Below are positions 33,347 through 41,423 of a stretch of 64,000 nucleotides of DNA, one piece after another. Location: NCBI GenBank assembly GCA_947642555.1, contig CANRSX010000002.1, positions 124,001-188,000 of the forward strand, in the 5' to 3' direction. This DNA comes from an uncultured Roseburia sp. (GTDB lineage Bacteria; Bacillota; Clostridia; Lachnospirales; Lachnospiraceae). Both the position numbers and the translations under genes were made by a program. The number at the start of each line of letters is the position of its first letter. The stretch's first letter is position 1. The notes under the pieces were generated by a model. The model was given only the letters and a program-made list of their open reading frames with translations. It was not told where the DNA came from and searched no databases.

Positions 33347-34957
33347 ATGAGTCTGAAAAAGAAAGCGATTGAAGGAGTTGTGGTTGCCGGTTCGCTGGTG
33401 ATGATGAGCGCAATCGCAGATACTGCGGATATGACTGCTGTCACAGCGTCATCGTTTACGGAGGAGACGACTGTAAACGGCGCGTCGGGAAGAACAGCAG
33501 GCGTTATAGCACAGCTGGATCAGGCGGAAGCAGAAGCATTTGCCGAAATAGGGGAAATGCCGGGGAGTGTTACAAGATCCGGAACCGTGCTGGTAACCAC
33601 GGCGGAGGGACCGGACGAAGGACAGCCGGTACTTTTGGCGGTGGAAGAGCAGCCGGAAGCAGCGCCGGAGCAGGATACAGCGTCACAGCAGAACACGTTG
33701 CAGCTGCAGGCGGGAGCGACGGCGGAGGTACAGCCGGGGGCGGATATCCCGCAGGATAGCGTATCGCAGGCGGACGCAGTGCCGGAGCAGGACGCAGCGC
33801 AGCAGCAGAACACGTTGCAGCTGCAGGCGGGAGCGACGGCGGAGGTACAGCCGGGAGCGGATATCCCGCAGGATAGCGTATCGCAGGCTGATGCAGTGCC
33901 GGAGCAGGACGCAGCGCAGCAGCCAAAGACAGAGCAGCCGCAGGATACCGTGCAGCCGGAGACAGAGCAGCCGCAGGATACCGTGCAGCAGCCGGATACG
34001 GAAGTGCAGCCAAAGGACGCGGCCGCAGCGAATATGCCAGAGCAGCCGGCGGAAGACGCGGTGGAATGGCAGAACCGGCTGATGCCGGATGTGCAGGAGT
34101 TTCTCTATGTCAGGGAAGCAGGGGATGAAAATGCTTCGGTTGTAGGTAAATTATATAAAGGCGATGTGGCGGAGATTGTCGAGCGCGGGGAAGCGTGGAC
34201 GCATGTGGTATCCGGGAATGTGGACGGATATGTGCTCAATTCCTACTGCCTGTTCGGCACGGATGCCATGAATTATGCGAAAGAGACATTTGACATAAAA
34301 GCAGAGATCATGACAAACGGTCTGCGCGTGAGGAGAAGCGCGGATACCGAGGGCGCTGTCATTGCGGCGGTATCGACAGGGACATTCCTGACAGTGGATC
34401 CCGATGCGGCAGCCGTGGATGGCTGGGTGGCAGTCAGCTATGGCGGAGAGACCGGCTATGTCAGCGCGGAATATGTGACGACGGAGCTTGCGCTCGGCGA
34501 AGGGATCACGATTGAGGAAGAGCGCGCGGCTGCTGCGAAGGCGGCCGAGGAGGCTGCTGCTGCGAAAGCGGCGCAGGTATCGAGCCCCGGAACCGTGCAG
34601 AACGCGGCGGTAGCGGCATCGGTAGATGACGTGACGCTGCTTGCGGCGCTGATCCAGTGCGAGGCGGGAAGCGAGCCGTACGAGGGTCAGCTTGCGGTGG
34701 GAGCCGTGGTGATGAACCGCGTGAGATCGGGCGGTTACCCGGGAAGCGTACACGACGTGATCTACCAGAGCGGCCAGTTTACACCGGCGGGAAGAGGGTC
34801 TGTGGCAAATGTCGCGGCGAACGGGCCGAAGGCCAGCTGCATCCAGGCGGCGCAGGAAGCGATAAACGGAATGGACAATACCGGAGGCGCGGTCCGGTTC
34901 CGCAGAGCGTCAAGCGGTCAGCCCGGTGTGGTGATCGGAAACCATGTCTTTTACTAA
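33347..34957 (+). CDS. secreted SH3-domain cell-wall hydrolase, SleB type
   Basis: Exported protein of 536 residues. The signal peptide is residues about 1-25. A low-complexity Gln/Pro/Glu region (about 85-245) holds two copies of a 39-residue repeat. Two SH3-like domains follow (FLYVREAGDENASVVGKLY and GLRVRRSADTEGAVI), an Ala-rich linker, and a C-terminal Hydrolase_2/SleB-type domain (LLAALIQCEAGSEPYEGQLA, GAVVMNRVRSGGYPGSV). Such domains cut peptidoglycan or spore cortex. ATG 33347 has GGAGG 5 bases upstream. A vegetative role is suggested by the strong sigma-A promoter. Confidence 0.82.
   Translation: MSLKKKAIEGVVVAGSLVMMSAIADTADMTAVTASSFTEETTVNGASGRTAGVIAQLDQAEAEAFAEIGEMPGSVTRSGTVLVTTAEGPDEGQPVLLAVEEQPEAAPEQDTASQQNTLQLQAGATAEVQPGADIPQDSVSQADAVPEQDAAQQQNTLQLQAGATAEVQPGADIPQDSVSQADAVPEQDAAQQPKTEQPQDTVQPETEQPQDTVQQPDTEVQPKDAAAANMPEQPAEDAVEWQNRLMPDVQEFLYVREAGDENASVVGKLYKGDVAEIVERGEAWTHVVSGNVDGYVLNSYCLFGTDAMNYAKETFDIKAEIMTNGLRVRRSADTEGAVIAAVSTGTFLTVDPDAAAVDGWVAVSYGGETGYVSAEYVTTELALGEGITIEEERAAAAKAAEEAAAAKAAQVSSPGTVQNAAVAASVDDVTLLAALIQCEAGSEPYEGQLAVGAVVMNRVRSGGYPGSVHDVIYQSGQFTPAGRGSVANVAANGPKASCIQAAQEAINGMDNTGGAVRFRRASSGQPGVVIGNHVFY
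33671..33904 (+). repeat. two 117-bp tandem repeats within the SleB-like gene
   Basis: Unit boundaries at 33671, 33788 and 33905 give 39 codons each (from QDxAxQQNTLQLQ to SQADAVPE), nearly identical in DNA. A shorter 30-bp repeat encoding TEQPQDTVQP follows at about 33928-33988. Confidence 0.85.
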
Positions 34958-34978
34958 AAACGAAACAGATATCATATC

Positions 34979-35006
34979 ACGGCTGCGGGAATCATTCCGC
35001 AGCCGT
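34979..35006 (+). terminator. terminator after the SleB-like gene
   Basis: Perfect 10-bp stem (34979-34988 and 34997-35006), 8-base loop, then TTTTG. Confidence 0.85.
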
Positions 35007-35103
35007 TTTTGTCAGTTCTTTCTTGTAATCCCGGGCCAAATATAGTAAGATGTTAACAAACAGGCAATAATAAAAACGAAGAAAACGATTGGAGGAATGA
35101 AAT

Positions 35104-36045
35104 ATGATGCAGTTTTTAATCGGAGCCTTTATCGTGCTGATCATTCTGGTTCTCGCGGTTCTGGCGTCCTGTATCAAGATTGTGCCGCAGGCGCATGCGT
35201 TTATCGTGGAGCGTCTGGGCGGGTATCTGGCGACCTGGCCGGTGGGACTTCATTTTAAATTTCCGTTTATTGACCGCGTTGCCAAGAAGGTGACGTTAAA
35301 GGAGCAGGTGGTGGATTTCCCGCCGCAGCCGGTAATCACAAAGGATAACGTGACGATGCAGATCGACACCGTGGTCTATTATCAGATCACGGACCCCAAG
35401 CTCTACGCGTACGGCGTTGAGAACCCGATCATGGCGATCGAGAACCTGACGGCGACCACACTGCGTAATATCATCGGTGACCTTGAGCTCGACGAGACGC
35501 TGACCTCGAGGGAGACCATCAATACAAAGATGCGCGCGACACTTGACGTTGCAACGGATCCCTGGGGAATCAAGGTGAACCGCGTCGAGCTAAAGAACAT
35601 CATTCCGCCGGCTGCCATCCAGGATGCGATGGAGAAGCAGATGAAGGCGGAGCGCGAGCGGAGAGAAGCGATCCTGCGCGCGGAAGGCGAGAAGAAGTCG
35701 ACCGTGCTTGTCGCGGAAGGAAAGAAGGAGTCGGCGATCCTGGATGCGGAGGCCGAGAAGCAGGCCGCGATCCTGCGCGCGGAGGCAAAGAAGGAAGCGA
35801 CGATTCGTGAGGCGGAAGGCCAGGCGGAGGCGATCTTAAAGATTCAGCAGGCAAATGCGGACGGACTTCGCATGATCAAGGAGGCAGCGCCGGATCAGGG
35901 CGTCATCCAGTTAAAGAGCCTTGAGGCGTTTGCGAAAGCGGCGGACGGCAAGGCGACCAAGATCATCATCCCGTCTGAGATTCAGGGGATTGCAGGGCTG
36001 GCAAAATCCGTGACGGAGATTGCGCTTGGCGACAATAAACAGTAA
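35104..36045 (+). CDS. SPFH/band 7 membrane protein, stomatin/QmcA-like
   Basis: A 313-residue protein with one N-terminal membrane helix (residues about 3-22), the band 7 domain (VPQAHAFIVERLGGYLATW to RVELKNIIPP) and a long charged coiled-coil rich in Ala-Glu-Lys repeats (residues about 180-255). Such proteins form ring-like membrane scaffolds and may regulate proteases. No NfeD-type partner is adjacent. ATG 35104 or 35107, after GGAGGAATGAA. Confidence 0.88.
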   Translation: MMQFLIGAFIVLIILVLAVLASCIKIVPQAHAFIVERLGGYLATWPVGLHFKFPFIDRVAKKVTLKEQVVDFPPQPVITKDNVTMQIDTVVYYQITDPKLYAYGVENPIMAIENLTATTLRNIIGDLELDETLTSRETINTKMRATLDVATDPWGIKVNRVELKNIIPPAAIQDAMEKQMKAERERREAILRAEGEKKSTVLVAEGKKESAILDAEAEKQAAILRAEAKKEATIREAEGQAEAILKIQQANADGLRMIKEAAPDQGVIQLKSLEAFAKAADGKATKIIIPSEIQGIAGLAKSVTEIALGDNKQ

Positions 36046-36063
36046 GCAAACAGAGACATTCTG

Positions 36064-36088
36064 CGGGCTGTCACACAGTGACAGCCCG
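36064..36088 (+). terminator. terminator after the band 7 gene
   Basis: Perfect 11-bp stem (36064-36074 and 36078-36088) with a 3-base loop, followed by ATTGTTT. The T-run is weak. Confidence 0.7.
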
Positions 36089-36120
36089 ATTGTTTCGGGA
36101 CAGGCGAGGAGGAAAGGAAC

Positions 36121-37104
36121 ATGCTGAGAGGACGGGATTTTTTAAAACTGCTGGATTATACACCGGAGGAAATTACATATCTGATTGATCTGGCGGAGGA
36201 TCTGAAGCAAAAGAAAAAGCAGGGGATCCCGCACGATACGCTCAAAGGGAAAAATATCGTGCTGATTTTTGAGAAGACAAGCACACGGACCCGCTGCTCA
36301 TTTGAGGTTGCGGCGCACGATCTGGGGATGCATGTCACATACCTGGATCCGTCGGGTTCGCAGATCGGAAAAAAAGAAAGCATTGCGGACACGGCAAGGG
36401 TGCTCGACCGGATGTTTGACGGGATCGAGTACCGGGGATACGGCCAGGAGATTGTGGAGGAGCTCGCGCAGCACGCGAAGGTTCCGGTATGGAACGGGCT
36501 GACGAATGAATTTCACCCGACTCAGATGCTGGCGGATATGCTCACCATCCGGGAGCATCTGGGAAGGCTGGCCGGCGTAAAGTTTGTCTATATGGGGGAC
36601 GCCCGCTATAATATGGCGAATTCGCTCATGGTGACCTGCGCGAAGCTGGGAATGGATTTTGTGGCCTGCACGAACAGGGCATATTTCCCGGATGCGGAGC
36701 TTGTCGACAAGTGTAACTCAATAGCTGCACAGACCGGGGCCTCCATCCTGCTCACGGAGGATATCGACGCGGCCGTGAAGGATGCGGATGTGATTTATAC
36801 GGATGTGTGGGTGTCCATGGGAGAGCCAGACGAGGTATGGGAGGAGCGTCTGCGCGACCTGATGCCATACCAGGTAAATAAATCGGTGATGGAAAAAGCA
36901 AAAGATACGGCGCTTTTTATGCACTGTCTGCCGGCATTCCATGATTTAAAGACGGGGATCGGCCGAACCGTATATGAGAAATTCGGTTACAGCGAACTTG
37001 AGGTGACGGACGAGGTGTTCGAGAGCGCACAGTCCGTGGTTTTTGACGAGGCGGAAAACCGGATGCACACGATAAAGGCAGTGATGCTTGCCACGTTAGG
37101 GTGA
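36121..37104 (+). CDS. argF: ornithine carbamoyltransferase
   Basis: Converts ornithine and carbamoyl phosphate to citrulline. Signatures: carbamoyl-phosphate loop STRTR, HPTQ in [10 protein letters not shown], and HCLPAFHD for ornithine. 327 residues. AGGAGGAAAGG precedes the ATG. No other arginine gene is next to it, so anabolic argF versus catabolic arcB cannot be settled; birA follows after 10 bases. Confidence 0.92.
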   Translation: MLRGRDFLKLLDYTPEEITYLIDLAEDLKQKKKQGIPHDTLKGKNIVLIFEKTSTRTRCSFEVAAHDLGMHVTYLDPSGSQIGKKESIADTARVLDRMFDGIEYRGYGQEIVEELAQHAKVPVWNGLTNEFHPTQMLADMLTIREHLGRLAGVKFVYMGDARYNMANSLMVTCAKLGMDFVACTNRAYFPDAELVDKCNSIAAQTGASILLTEDIDAAVKDADVIYTDVWVSMGEPDEVWEERLRDLMPYQVNKSVMEKAKDTALFMHCLPAFHDLKTGIGRTVYEKFGYSELEVTDEVFESAQSVVFDEAENRMHTIKAVMLATLG

Positions 37105-37114
37105 CAGGGGAACC

Positions 37115-38092
37115 ATGAAGACAGAATTACTTACGATTTTACGGGAGACGGACGGCTATGTGTCGGGCCAGTCCCTGTGTGAAAAATTCGGCGTGTCGAG
37201 GACGGCGGTCTGGAAGGGGATCAGGCAGCTTAAAGAGGCCGGCTATGAGATCGAAGCGGTACAGAATAAGGGATACCGCCTGGTATCCGTGCCGGATCTT
37301 TTGAGCGAATACGAGCTGAAAAGCATCCGGAAAACGGAGTGGGCGGGCCAGGAGATCTGCTGCTACCCGGTGGTGGACTCGACAAACACAAGAGCGCAGC
37401 AGCTGGCGGAGGACGGATATCCGGACGGGACGCTTGTAGTCGCAGAGCAGCAGGACGCGGGAAAGGGCAGAAGGGGCAGAGGCTGGGAGTCCCCGCGCGG
37501 GAGCGGGATATTTATGACGCTTTTGTTAAAGCCCGGGATTTCTCCGGCCAACGCGTCCATGCTTACGCTGGTGGCCGCGCTTGCGGTATCGGCCGCGGTG
37601 ACGGAGCAGACCGGGCAGCCGGCCGGGATCAAATGGCCGAATGACATTGTGATGAACGGAAAGAAAATCTGCGGGATCTTAACCGAGATGAGTGCGCAGT
37701 TTGATTATATCAATCATGTCGTGATCGGGATCGGCATCAATGTGCACAACGAATCGTTTCCGGAGGAGATCTCCCATATGGCGACGTCGCTGTTTCTGGA
37801 GACGAAGAGGCGGTTTCACCGCGCCGCGCTGATCGAATCGGTGCTGGAGAGATTTGAGCATTACTACGCGGTATTTCAGAAGACGGAGGACCTTGGCGCC
37901 CTGGTCCGGGAATACGACGCCCGCCTTGTAAACATGCACCAGAATGTGAGGGTGCTCGACCCGAAGGAGCCGTTTGACGGCAAAGCGATGGGGATTACAC
38001 CGCGGGGCGAGCTGATCGTGGATACCTGGGAGAGCAGACGCCTGGTTTCGGCCGGGGAGGTATCCGTGCGGGGCGTGTACGGCTATGTGTGA
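37115..38092 (+). CDS. birA: biotin-[acetyl-CoA-carboxylase] ligase and biotin repressor
   Basis: Bifunctional BirA of 325 residues. The N-terminal winged helix (GQSLCEKFGVSRTAVWKGI) binds DNA; the ligase core has GRGRRGRGW, which makes biotinyl-5'-AMP, and IKWPNDI. The C-terminal SH3-like cap is present. It attaches biotin to carboxylases and, with the HTH, can repress biotin genes. Confidence 0.93.
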   Translation: MKTELLTILRETDGYVSGQSLCEKFGVSRTAVWKGIRQLKEAGYEIEAVQNKGYRLVSVPDLLSEYELKSIRKTEWAGQEICCYPVVDSTNTRAQQLAEDGYPDGTLVVAEQQDAGKGRRGRGWESPRGSGIFMTLLLKPGISPANASMLTLVAALAVSAAVTEQTGQPAGIKWPNDIVMNGKKICGILTEMSAQFDYINHVVIGIGINVHNESFPEEISHMATSLFLETKRRFHRAALIESVLERFEHYYAVFQKTEDLGALVREYDARLVNMHQNVRVLDPKEPFDGKAMGITPRGELIVDTWESRRLVSAGEVSVRGVYGYV

Positions 38093-38111
38093 TCGGGAAA
38101 GGAGCGCGGTG

Positions 38112-38456
38112 ATGGAAGAGGTTGTACTCTGCGGCGCAAGCGCATACAGTAAAAAATTTTATCTGAATGAACAGTTCAGGGGCCTTCCGGCACAGATTAA
38201 GGACGAGCTTAAGATCATGTGCGTGCTATTTACGGAAGATATCGGCGGAGTGCTCCAGCTGATTTATAATGAGGAAGGCGATCTGGAGTTTCGAACCTCC
38301 TGTGACGAGGGGGATCTGCTTTATGACGAGATCGGCAGCGGCCTTAAAATCCGTCAGCTGCAGCGGGAGCGGGAGGAGCTGCTTCTGGCGCTGCAGACGT
38401 ACTATAAAGTGATAGTTATGGGCATGGAGGACGACAGTGATGATAATGACGATTGA
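38112..38456 (+). CDS. conserved DUF6145-like protein
   Basis: A 114-residue acidic protein with an Asp-rich tail ([10 protein letters not shown]) and no membrane segment. It resembles DUF6145, of unknown function. ATG 38112 is preferred because AAAGGAG stands upstream. It overlaps the start of coaX by 17 bases, so the two are probably translated together. Confidence 0.6.
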   Translation: MEEVVLCGASAYSKKFYLNEQFRGLPAQIKDELKIMCVLFTEDIGGVLQLIYNEEGDLEFRTSCDEGDLLYDEIGSGLKIRQLQREREELLLALQTYYKVIVMGMEDDSDDNDD

Positions 38457-39231
38457 TGTGGGCAACACAAATATAACGGTTGGCGTATTCTGCGGGGACG
38501 ACGTGCGCGCGTCGTTTCGGCTGACCACGAAAATGGCGCGGACCTCGGATGAATACGGCATGCTGCTGATCAATCTGCTGGAACAGAATGACATCCGGCA
38601 TGACGAGATCGAGGATACGATTATCGCCTCGGTCGTGCCGAACGTCATGCATTCCTTAGAGGGGGCGATTGTCAAATATTTTGGGATACGGCCGATCATT
38701 GTGGAATCCGGCATCCGGACCGGCATCCGGGTCGTGACGGAGAACCCCAGGCAGATCGGGGCAGATCGTATCGTGGACGCGGCGGCGGCCTATGAGCTGT
38801 ATGGCGGGCCGGTGCTGGTGCTCGACTTTGGCACAGCGACGACCTATGACCTGGTGGATAAGGACGGCGCGTTCGTGTCCGGCGTGACGGCGCCGGGAAT
38901 CCGTACCTCGGCAAAGGCGCTCTGGGAGGAGGCCGCAAAGCTTCCGGAGATCGAGATCCGCAAGCCGGCGAGCATCCTGGCAAAGGAGACGATTTCCTCC
39001 ATGCAGGCCGGTCTGGTCTACGGGCAGATCGGGCAGACGGAATACATCATCCGGCATATCATTGACGAGGCGGATATGGGGCCGATTAAGGTGGTGGCGA
39101 CCGGCGGGCTCGGGCGGATCATCGCCAGCGAGACCACCATGATCGACGTGTATGATCCCACGCTGACCTTAAAGGGGATGAATCTGATTTATAAAAAGCA
39201 GAACCGCAAATCCGGGAAAATTCGGGTGTGA
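38440..39231 (+). CDS. coaX: type III pantothenate kinase
   Basis: CoaX phosphorylates pantothenate in the first step of coenzyme A synthesis. The ASKHA-fold signatures are [15 protein letters not shown] at the N-terminus, [20 protein letters not shown] and [10 protein letters not shown]. The start may be GTG 38437, ATG 38440 or ATG 38446; GGAGG ends 9 bases before 38440. About 263 residues, normal. Confidence 0.93.
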   Translation: MIMTIDVGNTNITVGVFCGDDVRASFRLTTKMARTSDEYGMLLINLLEQNDIRHDEIEDTIIASVVPNVMHSLEGAIVKYFGIRPIIVESGIRTGIRVVTENPRQIGADRIVDAAAAYELYGGPVLVLDFGTATTYDLVDKDGAFVSGVTAPGIRTSAKALWEEAAKLPEIEIRKPASILAKETISSMQAGLVYGQIGQTEYIIRHIIDEADMGPIKVVATGGLGRIIASETTMIDVYDPTLTLKGMNLIYKKQNRKSGKIRV

Positions 39232-39236
39232 TTCAT

Positions 39237-40226
39237 ATGGAAATCATAAGAGAGCTTTCGATCGGAGACGTAAGACTGAAAAATAACCTGATTCTGGGCC
39301 CGATGGCAGGTGTGAGCGACCTGCCATTTCGCATGCTGTGCAAAGAACAGGGGGCCGGGCTGGTCTGCATGGAAATGGTCAGCGCCAAGGCGATATACTA
39401 CAAAAACAGGAATACGGAGGAGCTTCTGACGACAGGCGACGGGGAGCATCCGGTTTCCCTGCAGCTGTTCGGGTCGGACCCGGATATCATCAGCAGTATG
39501 GCCGGGCAGTTAAAGGAGCGGCCGTTTGACCTGATCGACCTGAATATGGGCTGTCCGGTTCCAAAGGTGGTAAATAACGGCGACGGCTCCGCACTGATGA
39601 AGCATCCGGGGCTTGCCGGGGAGATCATCGAGAAAACCGTGCGCGCCGCCGGGAAGCCTGTGACGGTAAAGATCCGGAAAGGCTTTGACGAGGAGCACGT
39701 CAATGCGGTGGAGATGGCGCATATCGCCCAGGAGTCCGGGGCGGCTGCCGTCACGGTACACGGCAGGACCAGAGAGCAGTATTATTCCGGCCGCGCGGAC
39801 TGGGATATCATCCGCAGGGTGAAGGAGGCCGTTTCGATTCCGGTCATCGGAAACGGGGATTTAAGGACGCCGGAGGACGTGGCGGCCATGGCGGAGCAGA
39901 CCGGATGCGACGGTTTTATGATTGCGCGCGGCGCACAGGGCAATCCCTGGATTTTCCGTCAGATCCTTCATTATTATAAAGAAGGGGAGCATCTGCCGAA
40001 GCCGACATTTGAAGAAACGACACGGATGCTGCTGCGCCATGCCAGACTGCTTCTGGAGTATAAGGGGGACTACACGGGGATCCGGGAGATCCGTAAGCAT
40101 GCCGCCTGGTATACGGCGGGCTACCCCAATTCGTCAAAACTGCGCGGCAGGATCAACGAGGTGGAGACGTATGAGCAGCTTCTGGCATTATTTGAGGAGG
40201 CACAGGCATATAATGAAAAAAAGTGA
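39237..40226 (+). CDS. dusB: tRNA-dihydrouridine synthase, DusB type
   Basis: FMN enzyme that reduces uridines in the tRNA D-loop. Signatures are LGPMAGVSDLPFRML, the catalytic Cys in DLNMGCPVPKVVNNGDGSAL, and GRTREQYYSGRADWD. ATG 39237 has a better-spaced ribosome site than GTG 39228. It nearly overlaps coaX, as part of the argF-to-greA run of same-strand genes. Confidence 0.93.
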   Translation: MEIIRELSIGDVRLKNNLILGPMAGVSDLPFRMLCKEQGAGLVCMEMVSAKAIYYKNRNTEELLTTGDGEHPVSLQLFGSDPDIISSMAGQLKERPFDLIDLNMGCPVPKVVNNGDGSALMKHPGLAGEIIEKTVRAAGKPVTVKIRKGFDEEHVNAVEMAHIAQESGAAAVTVHGRTREQYYSGRADWDIIRRVKEAVSIPVIGNGDLRTPEDVAAMAEQTGCDGFMIARGAQGNPWIFRQILHYYKEGEHLPKPTFEETTRMLLRHARLLLEYKGDYTGIREIRKHAAWYTAGYPNSSKLRGRINEVETYEQLLALFEEAQAYNEKK

Positions 40227-40244
40227 GACAGGAGCAGACTTCAG

Positions 40245-40820
40245 ATGGCCTATTCCAATCTGTTTCTGCGGGATTTCAGGCCCGTGTTTCTAGGAATCTT
40301 AAGAGAAAAACAGATCCGTCCGGAGTGGGTGGAGTTAAATGTGATCGACGATGAGGGGGACGGCGAGGGGATGTTTGAGCCCGTCAGCGTGCGCGAGGTG
40401 TTAGACCAGCTTGCGGAGGATCTGAATTTCCTGACGATTTATACGGAGCGGCCCGCATATTTTTATGAGTTTACAGAGACAATGTATGAGGAGACAGGGC
40501 TGATCGTGACGCTTTTTCCAAAAGATGCGATCGGGCAGGCCGGGAATACTGCCCGCGTGCGGTGCGGGAGGCCGGTGAACCGGTCCGAAGAGGCCGGCGC
40601 AGAGCTGATTCTGGATTTTGAGTGGGAGGGCGACTGCCGCGCGTCTTTCATCGGGCCGGGAAAATACTATATACCCATTCATAAAAAGCCCTGGAGGCGG
40701 GGGGAAAATCTTGACATTGCGATACCGATCGGTTATAATACCGTAATTATTAGAGCGGTACAGGAGCCGGGGAGGCGTCCGGTACGCGACAGATTTGAAG
40801 AAGCATTTTATGATTTGTGA
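40245..40820 (+). CDS. conserved protein of unknown function
   Basis: A 191-residue soluble protein with mixed alpha/beta pattern; no signal, membrane helix or family I recognise. AGGAG stands about 10 bases before ATG 40245. Between dusB and greA on the same strand. Confidence 0.6.
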   Translation: MAYSNLFLRDFRPVFLGILREKQIRPEWVELNVIDDEGDGEGMFEPVSVREVLDQLAEDLNFLTIYTERPAYFYEFTETMYEETGLIVTLFPKDAIGQAGNTARVRCGRPVNRSEEAGAELILDFEWEGDCRASFIGPGKYYIPIHKKPWRRGENLDIAIPIGYNTVIIRAVQEPGRRPVRDRFEEAFYDL

Positions 40821-40925
40821 GATCAGAGAAAAAGTATGCGTGGCATGTGTGAGCGTGCAGGGCGTACTTTTTTCAATGAGCTGATTTTGACAAATCAAAA
40901 AAAGATACAAAAAGGGGTAAGGACA

Positions 40926-41408
40926 ATGGACAAAAAGAACATTATGACGTATGAAGGACTGAAAAAACTCGAGGATGAGCTTCAGGATCTTAAAGTGGTG
41001 CGCAGGAAAGAGGTTGCGCAGAAGATCAAGGAAGCCAGGGAGCAGGGGGACCTTTCTGAGAACGCGGAGTACGACGCGGCAAAGGACGAGCAGCGCGAGA
41101 TTGAGACCCGTATTGAGGATATCGAGAAGATCTTAAAAAACGCCGAGGTTGTTGTGGAGGAGGACGTTGATCTGGAAAAGATCAGCATCGGCTGCAGCGT
41201 GAAGATTCTCGACTGCGAATTCGATGAAGAGTTAGAATATAAGATTGTCGGTTCCACGGAGGCGAACAGCTTAAAGGGAAAGATTTCAAACGAGTCGCCG
41301 GTCGGTAAGGCGCTGATCGGCAGGAAGCTCGGCGATGTGATCAAAGTGGAGACACAGGCGGGAGAACTGGAGTACAAGGTACTCTCCATTCACAGATCGA
41401 ACCAGTGA
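40926..41408 (+). CDS. greA: transcription elongation factor GreA
   Basis: A 160-residue factor that rescues backtracked RNA polymerase. The N-terminal coiled coil carries the acidic tip EQGDLSENAEYDAAKDEQ, and the C-terminal domain has SPVGKALIGRKLGDVIKVE. ATG 40926 follows AAAAGGGGTAAGG; a longer reading to 40836 is not GreA-like. lysS follows after 15 bases, a usual clostridial pairing. Confidence 0.95.
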   Translation: MDKKNIMTYEGLKKLEDELQDLKVVRRKEVAQKIKEAREQGDLSENAEYDAAKDEQREIETRIEDIEKILKNAEVVVEEDVDLEKISIGCSVKILDCEFDEELEYKIVGSTEANSLKGKISNESPVGKALIGRKLGDVIKVETQAGELEYKVLSIHRSNQ

Positions 41409-41423
41409 AGACGGAGGAAGAAA

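Noticed and set aside
33570-34013. Long Pro/Ala-rich antisense frame over the hydrolase repeats
   Set aside because: It is the mirror of the Gln/Ala-rich repeat codons; no ribosome site or promoter.
41409-41423. T-box leader for lysS
   Set aside because: The gap to greA is only 15 bases and holds just the ribosome site; lysS is read from upstream.
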